This document shows positions 4,972-9,566 of a DNA stretch of 9,566 bases, in pieces. A program made the translations under genes and the position numbers. Within the stretch, counting starts at the first letter, position 1; the number at the start of each line of letters is the position of its first letter. Source of the DNA: Coxiellaceae bacterium (GTDB lineage: Bacteria; Pseudomonadota; Gammaproteobacteria; Coxiellales; Coxiellaceae); contig JABABH010000021.1 in assembly GCA_014238325.1 (NCBI GenBank), positions 1 through 9,566 on the forward strand. The letters are read 5' to 3'. Under the pieces are notes generated by a model, which was given only the letters and a program-made list of their open reading frames with translations, was not told the DNA's origin and did no database searches.

Positions 4972-7430
4972 ACCACAATATTCATTAGTTTATGGGGTAT
5001 GATAATATATTTTTTAATTTTTTTATCGATGAGTTGGCGCTGTATATTGACATTTTGTAGGGCTATTTTTTTGATATCTGCATCAGTAGCATCGGCGGCA
5101 ATTTTAATCGTAGCTCGTAATTTTCCATTGATTTGTACAATGATGTCATGATGCGTGGTATGTAAGGCTTTATTATCAGGTTTAGGCCAGCTCGCGGTTA
5201 AAATATCTTTGCCAAAGTGTAGCTCATTCCAAAGGTAATGGGTAATATGCGGTGTGATAGGGGATAATAAACGTAATAGAATGAAGAGTCCTTCGTGAAT
5301 TAAATAAATTTCCTCGGTATGGTCGGGTGATAAGCCTGAAACCGCATTTAATATTTTCATCGTAGCAGCTGCTACGGTATTAAATTGATGGCGAGCCATA
5401 TCCTGGTTAGCTTGTTGCAAATGTTGATGTATTTCACGTCGAATTTTTTGATAGTGTTTGCTTTCTGTTCTGTAATTTGGGGGCGTCGTATGGGTGCTGA
5501 TAGCAATTAACTTATCATGAGCTTGGTAGGCTAGTCCCCATAATCTTTTGAGGAATCGATGGGTTCCTTCAATGCCGCTCTGTGACCATTCAAGGTCATG
5601 TTCAGGGGGGGCTGCAAATATCATAAATAGACGTATGGTATCGACACCATATTTTTTGATAAGTGGTTGGGGTGTTATCACATTGCCTTTAGATTTTGAC
5701 ATTTTTTGGCCGTCTTTCAGGACCATGCCTTGGGTTAACAGAGCATTAAATGGTTCGTTTGAATTCAACAGGCCGATATCACGGAGTATCTTATGAATGA
5801 AGCGGGCATAGAGTAGATGCATCACTGCGTGCTCAATACCACCGATGTATTGGTCAACAGGTGTCCAGTATTTAGCGCGATCATCGAGCATGGCATTATC
5901 TTGATCAGGGCAAGCATATCGGGCATAGTACCAAGAGGAAGCAACAAAGGTATCCATGGTATCGGTTTCGCGTTTCGCTGATTTTCCGCATTGGGGACAG
6001 AGGGTTTTATAAAATGCTTTGTGCTCGCAGAGTGGTGAGCCTTGTGCAGTTGGAATGAGATCGGTGGGTAAAATGACAGGCAAATCTGCTTCTGGAACCG
6101 GCACAGTGCCGCAGTTTTTGCAGTAAATAATTGGGATAGGGGTACCCCAATAACGTTGCCGTGATATCCCCCAATCATGTAAGCGATAGTGGATATCCGT
6201 ACTGCCAAGTTCATGGGTTTTTAAATATGCTGCTATGGTTTGACAGGCAGCATTGCTGTCTAGTCCATTGAATAATTGAGAATTGATCAGTTTTCCTGGG
6301 CCGATATATGGCTCACTATGATAATCCCAATCTGGCTCAGCCGTCGGTTGAATGACGGGAGAAATGGGGAGGTTATATTGTTTTGAAAAATCATGATCGC
6401 GTTTGTCGTGGGCAGGGACCGCCATAATCGCGCCTGCACCGTATTCATTCAACACAAAATTAGCAATCCAAATGGGTATTTTCTCTTCAGTGATGGGATG
6501 CATAGCCATAAGACCCGTATCGATACCTAATTTTTCTCGCGTGGCTAAATTGGCTTCTGTGGTTGGGCTGAGGCGGCAAGCATCAATGAATTCAGAGATG
6601 GTTAGGTGTCGGGAAGCACGGGATTGTGCTAGCGGATGCTCTGGCGAGATGGCGAGATAAGTTACGCCCATTAAGGTATCCGGTCGTGTTGTAAAAACGT
6701 CAAGGCTAGTTTTTCTGTGACATACCTTAAAACGAATGGTGCTACCTTGACTGCGGCCAATCCAATGACGTTGCATGGTCGTGACCTGCTTGGGCCAATG
6801 AGTTAATCCTTCCAAGCCTGATAATAACTCTTCAGCATAGGCCGTAATACGAAAGAACCATTGTGCAATTTTTTTTTGTTCAATCAGAGCGCCTGAACGC
6901 CAGCCTCGGCCATCGACCACTTGCTCATTAGCTAATACGGTTTGATCAACGGGGTCCCAATTCACGACACTTTCTTTTTTATAGGCTAAACCCTTTTTGT
7001 ACAATCGCAGAAAGAGCCATTGCTCCCAACGGTAATAATCAGGTTGGCAGGTATTGAGTTCTCGATTCCAATCATAAGCAAAGCCTAATTTTTTTAGGTG
7101 CTGTCGCATTTTTTTAATATTTTTTTCAGTCCATTCATAGGGAGAGAGTTGCCGTTGAATGGCTGCATTTTCTGCCGGTAGACCAAAGGCGTCCCAGCCC
7201 ATGGGCTGTAAGACATGTTTGCCCTTATGTCTATGATATCGCGCAATAACATCGCCAATGGTATAATTACGGACATGGCCTATATGGAGTTCCCCACTCG
7301 GATAGGGCAACATCGATAAGCAATAGAATTTTTCTTGGTTAAGGTTTTCTTTAACTTCAAAGGAGCGGTGCTCATGCCAATAGGTTTGGGCAGATTTTTC
7401 AATATCAGCAGGTGAATAATTGTCTTTCAT
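4968..7430 (-). CDS. leuS: Leucyl-tRNA synthetase
   Basis: LeuRS charges tRNA-Leu and edits mischarged isoleucine/norvaline in the cytoplasm. Numbered from the ATG at 7430 it has 820 residues. Class I signatures are HIGH (49-52, in SGELHIGHVRNYTIGD) and KMSKS (576-580, in GQKMSKSKGN). The CP1 editing domain is intact, with the threonine-rich TTRPDT (247-252) and AVPAHDKRDHDF with its conserved aspartates (337-347). A zinc-ribbon is present as CKNC (437-440) and CPQC (478-481). The leucine-specific insertion that E. coli has just before KMSKS is absent: GMVLKDGQ leads straight into it. An in-frame ATG at 7445 would add five residues. Alignment with the E. coli N-terminus (MQEQYRPEEIE against MKDNYSPADIE) favours 7430, and neither start has a strong Shine-Dalgarno sequence. 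It is the first gene of the minus-strand operon. Confidence 0.97.
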   Translation of the reverse strand: MKDNYSPADIEKSAQTYWHEHRSFEVKENLNQEKFYCLSMLPYPSGELHIGHVRNYTIGDVIARYHRHKGKHVLQPMGWDAFGLPAENAAIQRQLSPYEWTEKNIKKMRQHLKKLGFAYDWNRELNTCQPDYYRWEQWLFLRLYKKGLAYKKESVVNWDPVDQTVLANEQVVDGRGWRSGALIEQKKIAQWFFRITAYAEELLSGLEGLTHWPKQVTTMQRHWIGRSQGSTIRFKVCHRKTSLDVFTTRPDTLMGVTYLAISPEHPLAQSRASRHLTISEFIDACRLSPTTEANLATREKLGIDTGLMAMHPITEEKIPIWIANFVLNEYGAGAIMAVPAHDKRDHDFSKQYNLPISPVIQPTAEPDWDYHSEPYIGPGKLINSQLFNGLDSNAACQTIAAYLKTHELGSTDIHYRLHDWGISRQRYWGTPIPIIYCKNCGTVPVPEADLPVILPTDLIPTAQGSPLCEHKAFYKTLCPQCGKSAKRETDTMDTFVASSWYYARYACPDQDNAMLDDRAKYWTPVDQYIGGIEHAVMHLLYARFIHKILRDIGLLNSNEPFNALLTQGMVLKDGQKMSKSKGNVITPQPLIKKYGVDTIRLFMIFAAPPEHDLEWSQSGIEGTHRFLKRLWGLAYQAHDKLIAISTHTTPPNYRTESKHYQKIRREIHQHLQQANQDMARHQFNTVAAATMKILNAVSGLSPDHTEEIYLIHEGLFILLRLLSPITPHITHYLWNELHFGKDILTASWPKPDNKALHTTHHDIIVQINGKLRATIKIAADATDADIKKIALQNVNIQRQLIDKKIKKYIIIPHKLMNIVV

Positions 7431-7468
7431 AGTATCGAGTAGCATACCTGAGTGCTTCGATAGAGGGA

Positions 7469-7547
7469 AGGAATGTGTCGATGTTTTCAGTTTGCTACCG
7501 CTATAGAGCTGAGGATCTGCCTGCCTTGTTGCTGCTAGGAATGTGTC
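7469..7547. repeat. 11-bp direct repeat AGGAATGTGTC in the leuS upstream region
   Basis: AGGAATGTGTC occurs at 7469-7479 and again at 7537-7547, 68 bases apart, within the divergent region between leuS and the DUF924 gene. An exact 11-base repeat in about 250 bases is expected by chance in roughly one such region in a hundred. Both copies lie just upstream of leuS, so they could be paired protein-binding sites, but nothing identifies a regulator. Confidence 0.35.
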
Positions 7548-7687
7548 CAGACTTTGATCGATTTTTGGCCTACGGTTGGATGCATGATGTCTGCATGCAC
7601 TTAACTAGGAGGAGAGCTTGCCGCTGCCTCCCGATTCCATTCTTATGGGGGAACCGTCATTGTTCTCCGGATGAGAACATGATATAA
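7481..7687 (+). CDS. Doubtful small Cys/His/Arg-rich ORF or gene remnant
   Basis: This is a 68-codon open frame ending 7 bases before the DUF924 start. In its favour, GGGAAGGA lies about 8 bases before the ATG at 7481 and the spacing to the next gene suits an operon. Against it, the translation has an unusual composition (many Cys, His, Arg and Trp), includes the tandem codons AGG AGG AGA, and matches no family I can name. The stretch LLLLGMCPDFDRF with a following HDVCMH faintly recalls the GxxPDxDH start and His motifs of membrane metal-dependent hydrolases, so a decayed fragment is possible. An in-frame GTG at 7475 is an alternative start. It may simply be leader sequence. Confidence 0.25.
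   Translation: MFSVCYRYRAEDLPALLLLGMCPDFDRFLAYGWMHDVCMHLTRRRACRCLPIPFLWGNRHCSPDENMI
7607..7631 (+). promoter_or_regulatory. Perfect AGGAGG inside a small imperfect hairpin upstream of the DUF924 gene
   Basis: AGGAGG (7607-7612) is the strongest Shine-Dalgarno match in the intergenic region. It is 5 bases before a TTG at 7618 that opens an 18-codon frame ending with TGA at 7672-7674. The same sequence can pair: GGAGG (7608-7612) with CCTCC (7627-7631), and AGC (7615-7617) with GCT (7623-7625), around a TTGCC loop. A short leader peptide with a sequestered ribosome site is one reading; chance is another. Confidence 0.25.
7618..7646 (+). promoter_or_regulatory. Candidate promoter for the DUF924-DUF1820-nagZ operon
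   Basis: TTGCCG (7618-7623) and TCTTAT (7641-7646) each match four of six consensus positions with a 17-base spacer. Transcription would begin near 7653, placing the 7661-7679 inverted repeat at about +9 to +27. It overlaps the AGGAGG hairpin, so the two readings of this stretch compete. Confidence 0.22.
7661..7679. promoter_or_regulatory. Perfect inverted repeat TGTTCTC-CGGAT-GAGAACA, operator or 5' leader hairpin
   Basis: Two perfect 7-base arms surround a 5-base centre, 15 bases before the GTG start of the DUF924 gene. The symmetry suits a dimeric repressor site. Transcribed, it would form a 7-bp hairpin just ahead of the translation start, able to limit ribosome access. There is no T-run after it, so it is not a terminator. 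The sequence does not match the gammaproteobacterial LexA box (CTGT-N8-ACAG). Confidence 0.45.
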
Positions 7688-7694
7688 ATGCCCC

Positions 7695-8321
7695 GTGACG
7701 GCTTATCATACTATCGATAGAATATTGGGATTCTGGTTCGGGAAACTGGAAGAGATGATGGTGCCCTCCGAGGACCGTGCGAGGATCTGGTTTGGCGCTA
7801 GCGAAGAGATTGATAAGGAGATTAACACACAATTTTCTGCTGACCTAGAGGCTGCTCGCGCTCAGGAATATGAAGATTGGAAAAGAACACCTCGCGGGCA
7901 GCTGGCCTTGATTATTCTTTGCGATCAGTTTTCTCGCCATATTTATCGAGATACGGTGGATACTTTTGCCCAGGATGCCTATGCGGTTGATATTTGTACA
8001 CATGGGATTGAACAAAGACAGGACCACGAATTGAGCTTGATTGAACGTGTTTTTTACTATTTTCCTTTATTTCACTCAGAGAGCTTAATGTGTCAAGAAC
8101 GTTCCGTGCAACAGTATGAGCAATTAGTGAGTTTGGCTTTTCCAGAAACCAAAATGATGTACGAACGTTTTTTACAATTTTCTATTGATCATTATCGAAT
8201 TATTAAGAAATTTGGCCGTTTTCCACAACGTAATCTCATCTTGAAGAGAGAATCTACGGATGCAGAACGCCAGTACCTAAAAGAAATGCAACGACTTCGA
8301 GGGCAAAGTGATTCCGCATAA
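7695..8321 (+). CDS. DUF924 family protein of unknown function
   Basis: This is a 208-residue, probably cytoplasmic, all-helical protein of the widespread DUF924 family, whose known structure is TPR-like and whose role is unestablished. Family landmarks are the N-terminal ILGFWFG (10-16), WFGASEEID (32-40), the core RGQLALIILCDQFSRHIYR (67-85), FAQDAYAVD (91-99), ERVFYYFPLFHSE (117-129), CQERSVQQYEQL (133-144), the strongly conserved HYRIIKKFGRFPQRN (166-180) and REST (185-188). The start must be the GTG at 7695: the frame is closed by TGA at 7680-7682, no ATG precedes the conserved FWFG motif, and the ATG at 7688 is in another frame. No good Shine-Dalgarno sequence precedes it. The stop lies inside the next gene, so the two are translationally coupled. 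Confidence 0.92.
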   Translation: MTAYHTIDRILGFWFGKLEEMMVPSEDRARIWFGASEEIDKEINTQFSADLEAARAQEYEDWKRTPRGQLALIILCDQFSRHIYRDTVDTFAQDAYAVDICTHGIEQRQDHELSLIERVFYYFPLFHSESLMCQERSVQQYEQLVSLAFPETKMMYERFLQFSIDHYRIIKKFGRFPQRNLILKRESTDAERQYLKEMQRLRGQSDSA

Positions 8322-8646
8322 AGGTTGTACTTACCGTGTTATTTTCACTCAAGAAGATAAAATATATGAGATTTTTGCCCGATCGATTTCCGAAGAAACC
8401 TTGATGGGTTTTATCGAGATTGAGGAGCTTGTTTTTCCTGGTGATGAGGGGGTTGTGATTGACCCTGCAGAGGAAAAATTAAAAAGAGAGTTTCAAGGGG
8501 TGAGACGTACGCACATTCCTATGCATATGATATTGCGCATTGATGAAATGGAGGCAACTGTCTCAAAGCAAGAAGGGATGGTTAAAGACAACGTGCGTCA
8601 GTTACCTACCCATTTTCAGCGTAAAGATTTTCAGGATCAAGAATAG
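8308..8646 (+). CDS. DUF1820 family protein of unknown function
   Basis: This 112-residue small protein is found mainly in gammaproteobacteria and has no assigned function. The family pattern is clear: YRVIFTQEDKIYEIFARSI (9-27), GFIEIEELVFPG (34-45), VVIDPAEEKLKREFQGVRRTHIP as a run of conserved blocks (49-71), and MHMILRIDEME (72-82). The C-terminal 30 residues are variable and charged. It overlaps the DUF924 gene by 14 bases. The GTG at 8308 is the only start before the conserved core and is preceded by GAGGG about 4 bases upstream. The protein has no signal peptide or membrane helix. Its position between DUF924 and nagZ suggests co-expression with peptidoglycan recycling but does not show a shared role. 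Confidence 0.9.
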   Translation: MIPHKGCTYRVIFTQEDKIYEIFARSISEETLMGFIEIEELVFPGDEGVVIDPAEEKLKREFQGVRRTHIPMHMILRIDEMEATVSKQEGMVKDNVRQLPTHFQRKDFQDQE

Positions 8647-8647
8647 T

Positions 8648-9566
8648 TTGACTCGGATACTCATCGTGGACATCCAAGGTCCATCGCTTTCCTTGGAAGA
8701 AAAAGAACTCATTCGACATCCTAGTGTAGCGGGCGTTATACTGTTTAGTCGCAATTATGAGGACTGGGATCAGTTACAGCAATTAACACATGCGATTGCT
8801 ACTGTAAATCCTAAGCTAATCATGGGTGTCGACCAAGAAGGTGGTCGAGTGCAGCGATTTCGACACGCATTCACGTCCGTACCACCTATGCGTGATTTCG
8901 GACACTGGTATACTCAAGACCCTGAAGCCGCACAGCATTCCTTACGCTTCTTGATGTGCAGCATGGCGGCAGAGCTCAGGGAGCTTGGGATCACACTCAA
9001 TTTTACGCCTGTATTAGATATTGATCATGGTATGAGCGCAGTGATTGGGGATCGCAGCTTAAGTCATGATCCTGATGTAGTTACTCGATTAGGAGCATGC
9101 ATTATTGATGCCTTACAGACACAAGGTCTGCTGGTAACGGGCAAGCATTTTCCAGGTCATGGTGGTGTTGCCTTAGACTCACATACCAGTTTACCTAAAG
9201 ACTCGCGTCCTGCAGAGGTGATTCGCCAGTGTGATTTGCTGCCTTTTGCTCGATTAGCTCGAAAATTGGATGCGATTATGCCAGCTCACATCGTTTATAC
9301 TGCGTACGATAAGCAATACCCTGCTGGGTTTTCTGCGTATTGGTTGCAAGAGATATTGCGTAGACAGCTTGCCTTTGAGGGAGTTATTATCAGCGATGAT
9401 TTAAGTATGGTCGGTGCGGCCTATCTAGGTAGCTATCCTGATCGAGCCATCGCTGCGTTAGAGGCGGGTTGTGATCTATTGCTAGTTTGTCAGAATGCAG
9501 AGGCGATCTCCGAGTTGTTAGCGCTGCCTTTAGAAAAATACCGAGACCCTAATGCTAAGGCACGAG
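8648..9566 (+). CDS. nagZ: Beta-N-acetylhexosaminidase NagZ (3' end outside window)
   Basis: NagZ is a cytoplasmic family 3 glycoside hydrolase that removes GlcNAc from anhydro-muropeptides during peptidoglycan recycling; its products influence AmpR-type beta-lactamase control in some species. The window holds 306 residues of an enzyme usually about 340 long. Visible motifs are VAGVILFSRNY near the start, GVDQEGGRVQRFR, the GDRS loop, the GH3 signature GKHFPGHGG (165-173) with the catalytic Asp/His pair of DSH (177-179), LDAIMPAHIVY, and IISDDLSMVGAA containing the nucleophilic aspartate (250 or 251). The TTG at 8648 is the likely start. It puts LIVDIQG where E. coli has VMLDVEG, follows the upstream stop by one base, and has AGGA 11 bases before it. 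No ATG precedes the conserved region in this frame. Confidence 0.95.
   Translation, partial: MTRILIVDIQGPSLSLEEKELIRHPSVAGVILFSRNYEDWDQLQQLTHAIATVNPKLIMGVDQEGGRVQRFRHAFTSVPPMRDFGHWYTQDPEAAQHSLRFLMCSMAAELRELGITLNFTPVLDIDHGMSAVIGDRSLSHDPDVVTRLGACIIDALQTQGLLVTGKHFPGHGGVALDSHTSLPKDSRPAEVIRQCDLLPFARLARKLDAIMPAHIVYTAYDKQYPAGFSAYWLQEILRRQLAFEGVIISDDLSMVGAAYLGSYPDRAIAALEAGCDLLLVCQNAEAISELLALPLEKYRDPNAKAR

Noticed and set aside
5548..5796. Open frames on the strand opposite leuS (also 6403-6660) and a second frame at 5822-6214
   Set aside because: They lie wholly inside leuS, whose full-length conserved translation explains the DNA; they are shadows of it.
7661..7679. SOS (LexA) box
   Set aside because: The arms TGTTCTC/GAGAACA do not match the CTGT-N8-ACAG pattern of gammaproteobacterial LexA sites.
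7446..7694. tRNA-dependent (T-box) or leucine leader-peptide attenuator upstream of leuS
   Set aside because: T-boxes are not expected in gammaproteobacteria. I found no T-box core sequence, no leucine-rich leader ORF on the minus strand next to leuS, and no terminator hairpin.
7605..7832. Minus-strand 75-codon frame across the DUF924 start
   Set aside because: It overlaps the conserved N-terminus of DUF924 and shows no recognisable protein features.

Overview
The window is a moderately low-GC (roughly 40-45% by eye) gammaproteobacterial chromosome segment. The housekeeping gene order leuS-lptE-holA-nadD, a FadD-type acyl-CoA ligase, an outer-membrane LptE lipoprotein, and the DUF924, DUF1820 and NagZ families all point to Gammaproteobacteria. 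The short LeuRS (about 820 aa, zinc-ribbon type), the orphan coiled-coil protein and the hydrophobic-hairpin protein suggest a host-associated lineage such as Legionellales/Coxiellaceae-like bacteria. That placement is inference, because no rRNA or marker comparison was possible.

Layout, left to right. (1) Positions 1-876: the 3' part of fadD, cut by the left edge. (2) Positions 1017-2651: two + strand genes of unrecognised family. The first is a basic, coiled-coil-forming protein built from a duplicated ~100-residue unit. The second is a protein with two closely spaced membrane helices between soluble N- and C-terminal parts. (3) Positions 2748-7430/7445: a tightly packed minus-strand operon, leuS > lptE > holA > nadD, with a 4-bp ATGA overlap, a 12-bp gap and a 1-bp gap. 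It covers leucyl-tRNA charging, LPS export assembly, clamp loading and NAD synthesis. The commonly adjacent rsfS/rlmH genes are not downstream of nadD; the two orphan genes converge on it instead. (4) Positions 7431-7694: a divergent intergenic region with a small Cys/His/Arg-rich ORF of doubtful reality, an 11-bp direct repeat, a perfect AGGAGG and a 19-bp perfect-arm inverted repeat. (5) Positions 7695-9566: a + strand operon of a DUF924 protein, a DUF1820 protein (14-bp overlap) and nagZ (1-bp gap, cut by the right edge). All three appear to start at non-ATG codons (GTG, GTG, TTG).

Most of the window is ordinary conserved metabolism and envelope biology. fadD feeds fatty acids into beta-oxidation and lipid synthesis, lptE serves the outer membrane, and nagZ serves peptidoglycan recycling. 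The part least explained by known families is the pair of orphan genes at 1017-2651, which look like lineage-specific, possibly secreted or host-facing proteins. The leuS/DUF924 intergenic region is second. I saw no CRISPR array, tRNA, rRNA, insertion sequence or recognisable defence system.
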